A stretch of 64,000 nt of DNA from Pedobacter sp. FW305-3-2-15-E-R2A2 (GCF_038446955.1 NZ_CP151803.1:7502001-7566000), one strand, 5' to 3'; shown: positions 52,056 through 61,486, counted from the stretch's first letter. Made by a program: numbers and translations. Notes: generated by a model not told the origin, from the sequence alone.

Positions 52056-54152
52056 ATGGGATTAATGACATTTTTGCGGAATCGCGCAGGGTACATTTTG
52101 ATCGGTGCCATCGGTTTTGCAATTGTTGCATTTTTGGTTGGTGATGCAATTAACGTAGGTAAGCCTTTCTGGGCCGAATCTCAAAAGGTTGTCGGATCAA
52201 TTGATGGTGAAGAAATTAGCATTGATACTTTTGGTCCTAAAGTAGACCAGAGTTTAGCTCAGTTTAAACAGCAATATGGTGGCTCAGGAAATGCCCAGAT
52301 GCAAGCCATGGCGGTAGACAACGTTTGGAACGGTGAAGTGGCAGGAGTTCTTTTAGGTAAAGAATACAGCCGCTTAGGTTTGAACGTTTCAAGTGATGAA
52401 TTGTTTGACCTGATGCAGGGTCAGAATCCTAGTCCATTGATCGTTCAGTATTTTGGTAATCCTCAGACTGGTCAGTTGAACCGCGCTGATGTGATTACTT
52501 CCCTGAAACAAAGGGCTAAAAATCCACAGTTAAACCAACAGTGGGCTTTATTGGAAACTGAAATCACTAAACAGGCTTTACAACAAAAATATGCCAACCT
52601 GGTTCGTAACTCTTTATACGTAACTACGCTGGAAGCAAATGACGAATATCAGAACCGTAACAAACTGGCGAACTTCAAATATGTAAGCCTTGATTATGCT
52701 TCTATTCCTGATGCAAATGTAAAACCAACGGAATCGGATTATTCTGATTATTATAATGCCAACAAGAAACGTTTTGAGAACCCTACAGAAACACGTTCAT
52801 TCGAATATGTATCTTTCAGCGTTAGCCCAACAGCAGCAGATTCTGCTGCAGTGAAAGCTCAGGTAGATAAGTTAGCTGCTGATTTCAGAACTGCACCTAG
52901 CGATTCTTTGTTCGCTGCTTTAAACTCTGATGTTAAAGTTCCTTACACGTATTTGAGCAAAGGTAAATTAGATCCGGCTGTTGACTCTGTAGTTTTTAAT
53001 CTTCCTGCAGGTAGCTATTACGGTCCTAAATTCTCTGGTAACTCTTATAAATTAGTTAAAGTAATCGATACCCGTTTTTCTCCTGATTCTGTTAAAGCAA
53101 GTCATATTCTAATTGACCCTACCAAATTAGGTGGTGTTGATAAGGCTAAAAAACTGGCAGATTCACTAAGAACATTGGTACAAGGTGGTGCGAGCTTCGC
53201 AACATTGGCTAGTCAATATAGCGTTGACGGATCAAAAGACAAAGGTGGTGACCTTGGTACTTTTAGCCGTGGACAAATGGTTCCTGAATTTGAAAATGCT
53301 GCTTTCGACGGTAAAGCCGGAGATCTTAAAGTAGTGACTTCACAATTCGGTGTTCACCTGATTAAAATCGAAAAACAAATCGGTTCTTCTAAAGTAGCTA
53401 AACTGGCTTACATCGAGAAAAGCCTTGCTGCAAGTAGCAAAACTAAAGATGCTGCTTACAAAAAAGCAAGTAACTTCTTAAGCGAGGTTAAAGACAATAA
53501 CTTTACTGAACTGGCTCAGAAAAATAAATACACTGTAGGTGTAGCTGATAAAGTAACAGGGTCGCAAGGTTTTGCTCCTGGACTGGATAACCCACGTCAG
53601 CTGATCCGTGATGCTTATGCAGCAGATAAAGGTGATGTGCTTAAGGAAATCTACCAAATGGAGAACGCATTCGTCGTTGCCCGTGTAACTGGTATCAATC
53701 CTAAAGGTCCATTGTCATTGGAAGCAGTGAAAAAAGACATCGAGCCAATGGTTCGCAATGCAGTGAAAGCAAAACAACTGACAGAAAAAATGAATGCTGC
53801 TTTACAAGGCGCAGGAAATATTGACCAGGTAGCTCAGAAATTAGGCAAACCGGTAGCGCCAGTTCAAAACATGGTATTCGCTAACCCGATTATCCCAGGC
53901 GCAGCTCAGGAAAATAAATTGGTTGGAACTGTTTTCGGTTCTCAGCCAGGTAAACTTTCTAAACCTGTAGATGGAGAACGTGGTGTATATGTATTTACGG
54001 TTGATGGATTCGGTAATCCGGCTCCTCTTGCAAATACTTACAAACAAAAAGAATCAATGATGCAGGCAGCTGCTCAGCGTTCTTTAGGATCGGCATTCCA
54101 GGCTTTACAGGATAAAGCCAAGATAAAAGACAATAGGGTGAAATTCTATTAA
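52056..54152 (+). CDS. PpiD/SurA-like periplasmic peptidyl-prolyl isomerase
   Basis: The 698-residue membrane-anchored chaperone has one N-terminal helix (AGYILIGAIGFAIVAFLVGD, about residues 11-30), then a SurA_N-type chaperone region. A parvulin PpiC domain spans about 346-445 (VKASHILIDPTKLGGVDKA, DLGTFSRGQMVPEFENAAFD, VTSQFGVHLIKI). The C-terminal region is a second chaperone part with degenerate parvulin features. It helps fold outer-membrane proteins. A -7-like TATCTTGC lies about 45 bases upstream. Confidence 0.9.
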   Translation: MGLMTFLRNRAGYILIGAIGFAIVAFLVGDAINVGKPFWAESQKVVGSIDGEEISIDTFGPKVDQSLAQFKQQYGGSGNAQMQAMAVDNVWNGEVAGVLLGKEYSRLGLNVSSDELFDLMQGQNPSPLIVQYFGNPQTGQLNRADVITSLKQRAKNPQLNQQWALLETEITKQALQQKYANLVRNSLYVTTLEANDEYQNRNKLANFKYVSLDYASIPDANVKPTESDYSDYYNANKKRFENPTETRSFEYVSFSVSPTAADSAAVKAQVDKLAADFRTAPSDSLFAALNSDVKVPYTYLSKGKLDPAVDSVVFNLPAGSYYGPKFSGNSYKLVKVIDTRFSPDSVKASHILIDPTKLGGVDKAKKLADSLRTLVQGGASFATLASQYSVDGSKDKGGDLGTFSRGQMVPEFENAAFDGKAGDLKVVTSQFGVHLIKIEKQIGSSKVAKLAYIEKSLAASSKTKDAAYKKASNFLSEVKDNNFTELAQKNKYTVGVADKVTGSQGFAPGLDNPRQLIRDAYAADKGDVLKEIYQMENAFVVARVTGINPKGPLSLEAVKKDIEPMVRNAVKAKQLTEKMNAALQGAGNIDQVAQKLGKPVAPVQNMVFANPIIPGAAQENKLVGTVFGSQPGKLSKPVDGERGVYVFTVDGFGNPAPLANTYKQKESMMQAAAQRSLGSAFQALQDKAKIKDNRVKFY

Positions 54153-54164
54153 TCTTATTTTACG

Positions 54165-54172
54165 TAATTTTG
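54165..54172 (+). promoter_or_regulatory. Bacteroidetes -7 element for DUF2480, abutting a terminator
   Basis: TAATTTTG fits TAnnTTTG and sits directly before the terminator hairpin at 54174-54204. If active, its start site would fall within the left arm, so the transcript would not form the full hairpin. Confidence 0.4.
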
Positions 54173-54173
54173 T

Positions 54174-54204
54174 AACCGGAAGTAGTATTGCTTCCGGTTT
54201 TTTT
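54174..54204 (+). terminator. Rho-independent terminator after the PpiD-like gene
   Basis: AACCGGAAG / CTTCCGGTT makes a 9-bp stem with an 8-base loop, followed by a run of T. It lies 22 bases after the stop codon. Confidence 0.85.
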
Positions 54205-54216
54205 ATTTTAATCACC

Positions 54217-54732
54217 ATGGACATTCAGGAGAACTTCGTTAATAAAGTAGCTGCAAGTGGCTTGATCACGTTAAATCTGGAAGAATACTATCATACCGGA
54301 GAAAGAGTTGTGTATGACATCAAGGATAACCTTTTTCATGGATTGATGTTGCGGGAGAAAGATTTCCGGGAATTTATAAAAGCACATGACTGGGCGGCTT
54401 ATACCGGTAAAAATATAGCGATTATCTGCAGTGCGGATGCGATCGTGCCGACATGGGCTTACATGTTGCTGGCTAATAAATTAAAACCTTATGCAAATGA
54501 GGTGGTTTTTGGTAGCTTAGAGACGCTGGAATCGGTGCTTTTTGCTAAAGCACTGGCAAAGATCGACCTGAACGCATTTGCGGGAGAAAGAGTAGTGATC
54601 AAAGGATGTGCGGATATTGAGGTGCCGGTTTCTGCTTATGTGGAAATTACGGGGCTGTTGACACCGGTTGTGAAAAGCATAATGTACGGAGAGCCTTGCT
54701 CTACCGTTCCGATTTTTAAGCGAAAGGATTAA
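54217..54732 (+). CDS. DUF2480 family protein
   Basis: The 171-residue cytosolic protein has the conserved N-terminal VNKVAASGLITLNLEEYYHT and the central AIICSADAIVPTWAYMLLAN. The C-terminal VVIKGCADIEVPVSAYVEIT and MYGEPCSTVPI with Cys residues complete the DUF2480 pattern. The function is unknown. In this phylum it commonly precedes DUF3108 and DUF3109 genes, as seen here. Confidence 0.85.
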   Translation: MDIQENFVNKVAASGLITLNLEEYYHTGERVVYDIKDNLFHGLMLREKDFREFIKAHDWAAYTGKNIAIICSADAIVPTWAYMLLANKLKPYANEVVFGSLETLESVLFAKALAKIDLNAFAGERVVIKGCADIEVPVSAYVEITGLLTPVVKSIMYGEPCSTVPIFKRKD

Positions 54733-54762
54733 GTTTGGATTGTTTTTTGTTTTAACCCTGAT

Positions 54763-55539
54763 ATGAAGAAATCATTATTGATCATCACTATTGCATTACT
54801 AAGTTTCAGGGGATTGGCCCAGGAGCTTCCTTTTGTTAAAGAACCGGTTTTTCAGGCGGGTGAAGTGCTTAAGTATAAATTAAGATATGGCTTCATCACC
54901 GCGGCAGAAGGAACATTGAAAGTGCTGGATACTGACCTTAAATTTGATGGAAAACCTACTTTCAGGTTATCTGTTGATGCGGCGACCTCAGGAACATTTG
55001 ACATCTTTTATAAAATCAGGGATCATTACGATTCTTATATTGACAAAGTAAACCTCAAGCCTTATTTCTATCAGGAGAATATCCGCGAAGGAAGTTACCG
55101 CAGAGAGGATAAAGCAAGGTTCTCTCAGGGAGAGCAAAAAGTAGTGGCTACAAAAGGCACTTTTAAAACGCCCAATAACCAGACCTTTGATCTGGTATCC
55201 ACTTATTATTTTGCCAGAAGCCTGGACATTTCCAAAATGAATATTGGGGATGAAGTAAAAGTGAACTACTTTCTGGGAGATGAGATCAATCAGCTGCGGA
55301 TACAGTTTGTAGGGCGTGAGACCATAAAAACAAAATTAGGAAAAATCAAGTGTCTGAAATTTAGCCCTTCCATTAAGCCTGGGCGAATTTTTAAGAAAGA
55401 CAGTAAATTATACCTCTGGATTACTGATGATGGCAACAGGGTGCCTGTAAAGGCTCAGGTGGAAATCTTAGTGGGTGCAGTGACGATGGAAATTAAATCA
55501 GCCGATGGATTAAAGTATCCTTTGGCAATAGTAAAATAA
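54763..55539 (+). CDS. DUF3108 periplasmic protein
   Basis: The 258-residue protein has a signal peptide (MKKSLLIITIALLSFRGLAQ) and the DUF3108 beta-barrel-like pattern: FQAGEVLKYKLRYGFITAAE, YKIRDHYDSYIDKVNLKPYF, IKCLKFSPSIKPGRIF, LYLWITDDGNRVPVKAQVEI. The family is probably a lipid- or envelope-associated sensor or carrier; the function is not established. It is followed 5 bases later by DUF3109. Confidence 0.82.
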   Translation: MKKSLLIITIALLSFRGLAQELPFVKEPVFQAGEVLKYKLRYGFITAAEGTLKVLDTDLKFDGKPTFRLSVDAATSGTFDIFYKIRDHYDSYIDKVNLKPYFYQENIREGSYRREDKARFSQGEQKVVATKGTFKTPNNQTFDLVSTYYFARSLDISKMNIGDEVKVNYFLGDEINQLRIQFVGRETIKTKLGKIKCLKFSPSIKPGRIFKKDSKLYLWITDDGNRVPVKAQVEILVGAVTMEIKSADGLKYPLAIVK

Positions 55540-55544
55540 ATAAA

Positions 55545-56120
55545 ATGATAGAAGTACAGAATACACTCGTGCACGAGGACCTGATTAGCGAAAGCTTTGT
55601 GTGTAACCTGAACAAGTGTAAAGGCATTTGCTGTGTGGAGGGAGATGCGGGCGCACCGTTGGATGTTGCGGAAACGGCGATCCTCAGAGATATTTATCCG
55701 AAAATTCAACACCTGCTGGAAGAGAAAGGGATCAAAGCAATTGAAGAACAGGGTACTTCTGTGGTAGATGCGGATGGTGACCTGACCACGCCTTGCGTGG
55801 ATGGGAATAAGGAATGTGCGTATGTGACCTTTGAAAATGGAATCACAAAATGTGGAATAGAGAAAGGGTATGAGCTTGGATTGGTAGACTGGCAAAAGCC
55901 AATCTCCTGTCATTTGTATCCGATCAGAGTGACGCAGTATCCGGAGTTTGAAGTTTTAAATTACGACAGGTGGCATATCTGTCATGATGCCTGTACTTTT
56001 GGTAGAGAACTAAAAGTACCTGTTTATCAGTTCCTGAAAGGGCCGCTCATCAGAAAGTATGGTGCAGAATGGTATGCGGAGTTGGAAAATAGTGTGTCCC
56101 TAAAAAAGGATGAACAATAG
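55545..56120 (+). CDS. DUF3109 family Cys-rich protein
   Basis: The 191-residue protein has a cluster of cysteines: CNLNKCKGICCVEGDAGAPL near the N-terminus, then TPCVDGNKECAYVTFENGIT, KCGIE, SCHLYPIR and WHICHDACTFG. The spacing suggests a metal or iron-sulphur site, as in the related YkgJ family of zinc/iron-chelating proteins. The function of DUF3109 is unknown. It ends 23 bases before rfbA. Confidence 0.83.
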   Translation: MIEVQNTLVHEDLISESFVCNLNKCKGICCVEGDAGAPLDVAETAILRDIYPKIQHLLEEKGIKAIEEQGTSVVDADGDLTTPCVDGNKECAYVTFENGITKCGIEKGYELGLVDWQKPISCHLYPIRVTQYPEFEVLNYDRWHICHDACTFGRELKVPVYQFLKGPLIRKYGAEWYAELENSVSLKKDEQ

Positions 56121-56143
56121 ATACAAACCAAACCTTATATAAA

Positions 56144-57004
56144 TTGAAAGGAATAATTTTAGCAGGGGGAAGCGGTACAAGATTGCACCCATTGACCCTA
56201 GTAATGAGCAAGCAAATGATGCCTGTGTACGACAAGCCGATGATTTATTATCCGCTGTCGACCTTAATGCTGGCAGGAATCAGGGAAATTCTGATCATTT
56301 CTACCCCACATGACCTTCCGAATTTTAAGAAACTCTTAGGAGATGGAAAGGCCTTAGGCTGTGAATTTTCTTATGCGGAGCAGGCGGTTCCGAATGGATT
56401 GGCTCAGGCTTTCGTGATCGGTGCTGATTTTATTGGTAACGATAAAGTAGCACTGGTATTGGGCGATAATATTTTCTATGGAGATGGAATGGCGAAGCTG
56501 TTACAAGGCAGCTCCGATCCGGATGGTGGTGTTGTTTTCGCTTACCGTGTTTCTGATCCTGAACGCTATGGTGTGGTAGAATTTGATGAAAATAACAACG
56601 CGGTATCTATTGAAGAGAAACCGGTAGCGCCTAAGTCAGATTATGCGGTTCCGGGGCTTTATTTTTATGATAACAGCGTTGTGGAGATTGCTAAAAATAT
56701 TAAACCTTCCCCACGTGGAGAGTATGAGATTACCGATGTGAACAAGGCTTATCTGGAACAAGGGAAATTAAAAGTTGGGGTGTTGAGCAGGGGAACAGCC
56801 TGGTTGGATACCGGAACTTTTGTTTCACTAATGCAGGCAGGTCAGTTTGTACAGGTAATTGAAGAACGTCAGGGATTGAAGATCGGATGTATCGAAGAGG
56901 TCGCCTATCGGATGGGCTTTATTGATAAAGAACAGCTTCGTGCAGTTGCAACACCATTGGTGAAAAGTGGATATGGTGCTTATCTGTTGAAGATGCTGAA
57001 ATAA
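56144..57004 (+). CDS. rfbA: Glucose-1-phosphate thymidylyltransferase
   Basis: Makes dTDP-glucose, the first step to dTDP-rhamnose and other deoxysugars. The 286-residue protein has the nucleotidyltransferase loop ILAGGSGTRLHPLTLVMSKQ, the sugar site YDKPMIYYPLSTLMLAGI, and the metal Asp in VLGDNIFYGDGM, then EYEITDVN and GTAWLDTGT. The start is TTG at 56144, directly upstream of KGIILAGG as usual for the family; no ATG is nearby. No rfbB, C or D follows, so those genes lie elsewhere. Confidence 0.95.
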   Translation: MKGIILAGGSGTRLHPLTLVMSKQMMPVYDKPMIYYPLSTLMLAGIREILIISTPHDLPNFKKLLGDGKALGCEFSYAEQAVPNGLAQAFVIGADFIGNDKVALVLGDNIFYGDGMAKLLQGSSDPDGGVVFAYRVSDPERYGVVEFDENNNAVSIEEKPVAPKSDYAVPGLYFYDNSVVEIAKNIKPSPRGEYEITDVNKAYLEQGKLKVGVLSRGTAWLDTGTFVSLMQAGQFVQVIEERQGLKIGCIEEVAYRMGFIDKEQLRAVATPLVKSGYGAYLLKMLK

Positions 57005-57011
57005 TTACAGC

Positions 57012-57060
57012 AAGAAAAGCAAAAATGCCCTGGTCATACCAGGGCATTTTTGCTTTTCTT
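57012..57060. terminator. Very long bidirectional terminator between convergent genes
   Basis: A 49-base near-perfect palindrome: a 23-base arm beginning AAGAAAAGCAAAAATGCCC and its exact reverse complement enclose a 3-base loop. The A-rich and T-rich ends allow termination both ways, for rfbA (plus) and the AraC regulator (minus), whose stop codon overlaps the right arm. Confidence 0.93.
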
Positions 57061-57928
57061 AAATTCCTTTTACACGGCCTTCCAGTAATTCTGTCGGCGC
57101 ATACCCGAATTGCTTTTTGAAAATAAAGGAGAAATGAGATAAGTTTTCAAAACCAACTTCAAAGATGATCTCCGTTGGTTTTTTATGTTTTTCACTAATC
57201 ATGTAATGTGCGAGTTCCAACCGTCTTTGGGTAAGCCATTTTTGAGGTGTGGTATTGTAGCTCTTCTTAAAATCCCGCTTAAAAGTGGTGATACTTCTGC
57301 CGGTAAGGTATCCAAATTTCTCCATGGTCATATTGAACATGTAATTCTTCTCCATAAAGCTGGTCAGGTCAACTTTTCCGGGTTCTTCAAAATTAGCCAA
57401 TACACTGTCAATTTCAGGATCAATAGCTCTCAGGATGCTGATTGCTTCCTTAATTTTTAAAGCGGCGATGTGTTCAGGAAGTTCCTGCACCTCGAAATAA
57501 GGGATTAATGAGGTCAGGCAGCTTTGGAGTAAAGGATGGTTGTTGAAGCTTCGGATTTTTGGAATGGGGGTAATGCTGGTGGTAACGTTGAGGTCTGCAT
57601 AAAAATCACGAAGTGTTTTTGCAGATAACAGCATCACTACCGTTTTATGTGGTAAGCCATCTTTTGGAAAATTGATGACCGTGGCGGGCTGATTTCTTGG
57701 GATTAAAAAAATATCACCCGTTTTAAAGTGATGGCTTTCCTCTGCCTGAATTATTTTTGTTTCACCGGAAATGAACCAGATTAGCATATGGTGGTCAAAT
57801 ATGACATCTGATTTGAAAAGCTTATCCTCATAACAGGAAAGCTTGATGTCAGGAGTGATGTATTTTGAAATGTGCTCCATAAGTCTGGTTGGTCTGATTG
57901 ATGATTTATCAAATTGAAAATACGACAA
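57059..57928 (-). CDS. AraC-family transcriptional regulator
   Basis: The 289-residue protein has a cupin-like N-terminal ligand-binding half (LIWFISGETKIIQAEESHHF). The C-terminal double helix-turn-helix (about 195-285) includes YMFNMTMEKFGYLTGRSITT, FKRDFKKSYNTTPQKWLTQR and FEVGFENLSHFSFIFKKQFG, the AraC signature. It follows the SDR gene on the same strand after a 66-base gap and may be co-transcribed with it. The paired direct repeats upstream of the SDR gene (59064-59102) are a likely target. Confidence 0.92.
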   Translation of the reverse strand: MSYFQFDKSSIRPTRLMEHISKYITPDIKLSCYEDKLFKSDVIFDHHMLIWFISGETKIIQAEESHHFKTGDIFLIPRNQPATVINFPKDGLPHKTVVMLLSAKTLRDFYADLNVTTSITPIPKIRSFNNHPLLQSCLTSLIPYFEVQELPEHIAALKIKEAISILRAIDPEIDSVLANFEEPGKVDLTSFMEKNYMFNMTMEKFGYLTGRSITTFKRDFKKSYNTTPQKWLTQRRLELAHYMISEKHKKPTEIIFEVGFENLSHFSFIFKKQFGYAPTELLEGRVKGI

Positions 57929-57994
57929 AAATTACCTTTGTTGTATTCGTTGTCTAAAATTGAATTCCTTTCTGCTAAGCCGATTTGGAAATGG

Positions 57995-59014
57995 TTACTG
58001 AGTATGGAAGGTCAGCCCTGTCATTTCTTCACTTAATGTCCACAATCTTTTAGCACTCCCCTCATCCAGTGCATAAGGTTGCACGCCACGTAAGGTGGAA
58101 GGCTCGTCGTATTTGTGTTCAATAGTTCCCATGTCCAGCACTGCAATGTCTGAATCTTCGCAATATACCCCACCAATGCTGTTAAGTAAAGGACTTACAG
58201 CACACCAGACTGTTGTGGCTGCACCTTGTGGAATCGTTTTTAATTTATTGGCCACTTCCTGTTTAATGATGCCATCAGCGTCATAGGTCCCCATCTTCTG
58301 GAAGAGTGCGATAGGCTCTTCTCTGCCAAGATCAGTACCATAAACAGAACCGGGATGCAGGGAGTAGGCCCTGATGTTGAACTCCTGGCCACGATTGTCC
58401 AGTTCAAGGGCGAATAAGTTGCCTGCTGTTTTTGACTGGCCATAGCCGAGCAGGGTGTCATATTCACGATGCTCAAAATTAGGATCTTCAAAATCGAAAG
58501 CTGACATCTGGTGACCGAAAGAGGAAACATTGATCACTCTGGCTCCATTTGCCTTTTTAAGGGAAGGCCATAACCTGGCCGCAAGTTGAAACTGTCCGAG
58601 GTGATTGGTGGCCAGTTGAGATTCTATACCACGGCTGTCTCTTCTCAATGGCACCCACATGATGCCTGCGTTGTTGATCAGCAGATGTAATGGTCTGCCT
58701 GATGCCAGGAATTTTTCTGCAAAAGTATCAATGGAATCCGGATTGATGAGGTCCATTGTTTCCAGTTCTACGTTAGGGATACCCTGGAGGTTTTTCTTTG
58801 CTTTTTCCATGTCCCTTGCAGGAACAATCACGGTTGCTCCGGCGGAAGCAAGGACTTTAGTCGTTTCCAGGCCGATACCGGTGTTTCCACCTGTTACGAT
58901 TGCAATTTTTCCATTGAGATTGATCCCTTTGATGACCTCAGCTGCTGTTGATGTGGCGTTAAATCCTGAACCGAGCGGTTGTTGTAACGCACCTTGATAG
59001 TTGTTCTTTTTCAT
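57995..59014 (-). CDS. Short-chain dehydrogenase/reductase (NAD(P)-dependent oxidoreductase)
   Basis: The start is placed at 59014 (MKKNNYQGALQQPLGS). An in-frame ATG at 59038 lies inside the predicted -7 element and is unlikely. The 339-residue product has the cofactor loop AIVTGGNTGIGLETTKVLAS, the structural motif LLINNAGIM, Ser in NVSSFG and the catalytic Tyr/Lys in GYGQSKTAGN. A longer C-terminal part recalls retinol-dehydrogenase-like SDRs. Substrate is unknown. It is probably controlled by the AraC gene downstream. Confidence 0.88.
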   Translation of the reverse strand: MKKNNYQGALQQPLGSGFNATSTAAEVIKGINLNGKIAIVTGGNTGIGLETTKVLASAGATVIVPARDMEKAKKNLQGIPNVELETMDLINPDSIDTFAEKFLASGRPLHLLINNAGIMWVPLRRDSRGIESQLATNHLGQFQLAARLWPSLKKANGARVINVSSFGHQMSAFDFEDPNFEHREYDTLLGYGQSKTAGNLFALELDNRGQEFNIRAYSLHPGSVYGTDLGREEPIALFQKMGTYDADGIIKQEVANKLKTIPQGAATTVWCAVSPLLNSIGGVYCEDSDIAVLDMGTIEHKYDEPSTLRGVQPYALDEGSAKRLWTLSEEMTGLTFHTQ

Positions 59015-59035
59015 GTCAATTTTGTTTTGTTGACA

Positions 59036-59043
59036 CAAAAGTA
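59036..59043 (-). promoter_or_regulatory. Bacteroidetes -7 element for the SDR gene
   Basis: On the minus strand TACTTTTG fits TAnnTTTG. The predicted start of transcription would fall near 59029, about 15 bases before the ATG at 59014, which supports that start codon over the one at 59038. Confidence 0.5.
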
Positions 59044-59063
59044 GGGGAGATTGAAAGGATCAA

Positions 59064-59102
59064 CTTTGTTTTAAAGACCTATTTTGCTTTGTTTTAAGGA
59101 CC
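59064..59102. promoter_or_regulatory. Paired 16-base direct repeats, candidate AraC operator
   Basis: CTTTGTTTTAAAGACC (59064-59079) and CTTTGTTTTAAGGACC (59087-59102) differ at one base and start 23 bases apart, about two helical turns. AraC-type activators bind such tandem repeats next to the promoter. The nearer copy would lie just upstream of the -33 region for the SDR gene. The remaining intergenic DNA to 59341 is AT-rich, with no clear further signal before the fucosidase gene. Confidence 0.55.
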
Positions 59103-59341
59103 GGTTAATTTGCTCTTTATCCCATTATTGTTCCCTGCTTTAAATGCTGCAGTTCATTCTTTAAGCCCCCTGCTGCGCGTATTTTTATTTAGGTAACAAT
59201 CTTATGTCTGCCAAAATCGCTTAATCATTTGACAAATACAGAAAACTTTATACCCTTCAATTTCCTTTCTTTGAATTAGCCGCTTTTAATTAAATTGAAT
59301 ACGTCTTAAAAAGAACCACCTAAATCCAAATAGAATTGACG

Positions 59342-61486
59342 ATGAAACATAAATCAGGCATTCTGCTGTTCATGCTCCTGCTTTGGAGCAGTTTTAGTTT
59401 TTCACAACATGATCCAAAAGCTTTAAAAGCCTGGCAGGATCAGAAGTATACGATGTTTATCCATTATGGCATCTATTCCGTATTGGGTGGAGTCTGGGAA
59501 GGAAAACCGGTAAGTAAAGGCTTAAGTGAGCAAATTCAGGCCCATGCAGGAATCTATAGCGATACCTATGCTAAAGTCGCTAAAAGGTTTAATCCGGAAA
59601 AATGGAATCCCGATTCTATGGTCTCTCTGGCAAAAAAAGCAGGGATGCGATCTATTGTGATCACTTCTAAACACCATGATGGCTTTTGCATGTTTAAAAC
59701 GAATACCACTGATTTTAATGTGGTAGATGCGACGCCCTATAAAAGAGATGTTTTAAAGGAGCTTTCTGAGGCTTGTAAACGTGGAGGGTTGCGCTTCGGA
59801 TTGTACTTTTCGCTGATCGACTGGCATTTTCCTCAGGCTTCACCGATCTCAAGCAGCAACTCGGATTACATCACTCCGGAGCATGTGGAATATAATAAAA
59901 AACAGATCACAGAATTGTTGAGCAATTATGGCCCGGTATCGGAGCTATGGTTTGATATGGGTTCTCAGAGTGCAGCAGAGAGCAAGGAATTGAGAGATTT
60001 GGTTCATCGCCTTCAGCCAGACTGTATGATAGGCAGCCGGATTGGAAATGACATGGGCGATTTTAATGTGATGGGGGATAACCAGGAACCCGATTATACG
60101 ATTGGCGTGCCATGGCAATCTCCTGCCTCTTTCTTTGATGAAACCTGGAGCTATCGTTCCTGGCAGAATCGCGGAAGCGAAGAAGAGAAAACAAGAGAGA
60201 AGCTAACCAGTCTGATTCGTGTGGTGAGCAGGGGCGGAAACTTTTTGTTGAATATCGGTCCGAAGGGGGATGGAAGTGTGGTAGATTTTGAAAAAGATGT
60301 GCTGTTGAAAATAGGAAAATGGCTAGATAAAAACGGGGAAGCAATTTATGGTGCTGATCCCGATCCTTTCCATATCTCCTTTAAGTGGGGCAGCTTAACG
60401 AGCAAAACCAACAAGATTTTTTTACACTTGCTGGAGCGCCCGGAAAATGGACAGATTACCTTACCCGGACTTCAGGGCAAGATCAAAAGTATAGCTGTTC
60501 TTGGAGAGGCAAAGCAGAAACTAACTTTCTCACAGGATCAGTCGGGGGTAAAGATCAACGTGCCGGCAGGTCTTGACATCAATAAAGAATTTAAAGTAAT
60601 TGCGATCACTTTTGTAAATGGATATCAGGTTCCACCTGCAAATATCATTGCGCTAAACAACGAAGAAATCATACTTAATTCCCATAATGCTTTTAAGCAT
60701 TACAGCAATTCCGGAATTGATTACAATACCAGATATCAAAGTACGGTTAAAGAATCCTGGACCTTAAAAGCCATGACAACCGGAAAGTACATCCCGAGAA
60801 TCTATTATTCAGATCAGGAAAAAAATACAACCATAGATCTGGAACTGAATGGAAAGGTTTCTACGGTTTCTTTCTCTGATGGAAAGCTAGAAGAACTTCC
60901 AAAATCCGGAGCGGTCAGCTGGGGTACAATTTATCTTTCCGGACCATCAGGAGCTGGTATTGATGGTTTTCCAGGGGATATTCATGCCATAAACCCAGAA
61001 AAAGGATGGGGAAGGAATACAGATCAAACCTGGACAAAGAAAACGGAATGGAAAAATAATGAACAGTATACCTTACCTGCGGAAACAGAGACTGCAATCT
61101 ATCTGATGCAGGAGATCAATTCCGAAGCAGATCAGTCTTACCTTGCCGGAATAACGAGCACTGATGGTGTCATTGTCACCCTGAACGGTGAGGTCCTGGC
61201 TAAGCACAACAATCCTTTTAAAGAAGCGAAACTGAATGATGTGATTTTGCTGCCATTGAAAAAAGGTAAGAACCAATTGCTGGTGAAATTTTATAATGGT
61301 TATAAAAAAGACATCACCGTAGGAATCAGCAATAATTTAAAACAGCAGATCTATTCCAAAGACCTGCCGGAACTGAATACGGAAAAGGGAAAATACTATC
61401 CTTTCAGCTGGCAGCTGCACCGCCCTTTGTCTCCGCATACTACACTGGGATTGTCAAATGTTGCCCTTAAATTGTATAGAAAGTAG
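59342..61486 (+). CDS. Alpha-L-fucosidase, GH29
   Basis: The start at 59342 gives a signal peptide (MKHKSGILLFMLLLWSSFSF); a TTG two codons earlier is less likely. The 714-residue enzyme has the GH29 barrel signatures YTMFIHYGIYSVLGGVWEGK, SIVITSKHHDGFCMFKTN and the nucleophile Asp205 in LWFDMGSQS, then GGNFLLNIGPKGDGSV. A C-terminal beta domain follows from about 440. It releases L-fucose from glycans in the periplasm or outside. It heads a fucose operon: transporter, mutarotase and sugar-acid dehydratase follow. Confidence 0.93.
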   Translation: MKHKSGILLFMLLLWSSFSFSQHDPKALKAWQDQKYTMFIHYGIYSVLGGVWEGKPVSKGLSEQIQAHAGIYSDTYAKVAKRFNPEKWNPDSMVSLAKKAGMRSIVITSKHHDGFCMFKTNTTDFNVVDATPYKRDVLKELSEACKRGGLRFGLYFSLIDWHFPQASPISSSNSDYITPEHVEYNKKQITELLSNYGPVSELWFDMGSQSAAESKELRDLVHRLQPDCMIGSRIGNDMGDFNVMGDNQEPDYTIGVPWQSPASFFDETWSYRSWQNRGSEEEKTREKLTSLIRVVSRGGNFLLNIGPKGDGSVVDFEKDVLLKIGKWLDKNGEAIYGADPDPFHISFKWGSLTSKTNKIFLHLLERPENGQITLPGLQGKIKSIAVLGEAKQKLTFSQDQSGVKINVPAGLDINKEFKVIAITFVNGYQVPPANIIALNNEEIILNSHNAFKHYSNSGIDYNTRYQSTVKESWTLKAMTTGKYIPRIYYSDQEKNTTIDLELNGKVSTVSFSDGKLEELPKSGAVSWGTIYLSGPSGAGIDGFPGDIHAINPEKGWGRNTDQTWTKKTEWKNNEQYTLPAETETAIYLMQEINSEADQSYLAGITSTDGVIVTLNGEVLAKHNNPFKEAKLNDVILLPLKKGKNQLLVKFYNGYKKDITVGISNNLKQQIYSKDLPELNTEKGKYYPFSWQLHRPLSPHTTLGLSNVALKLYRK

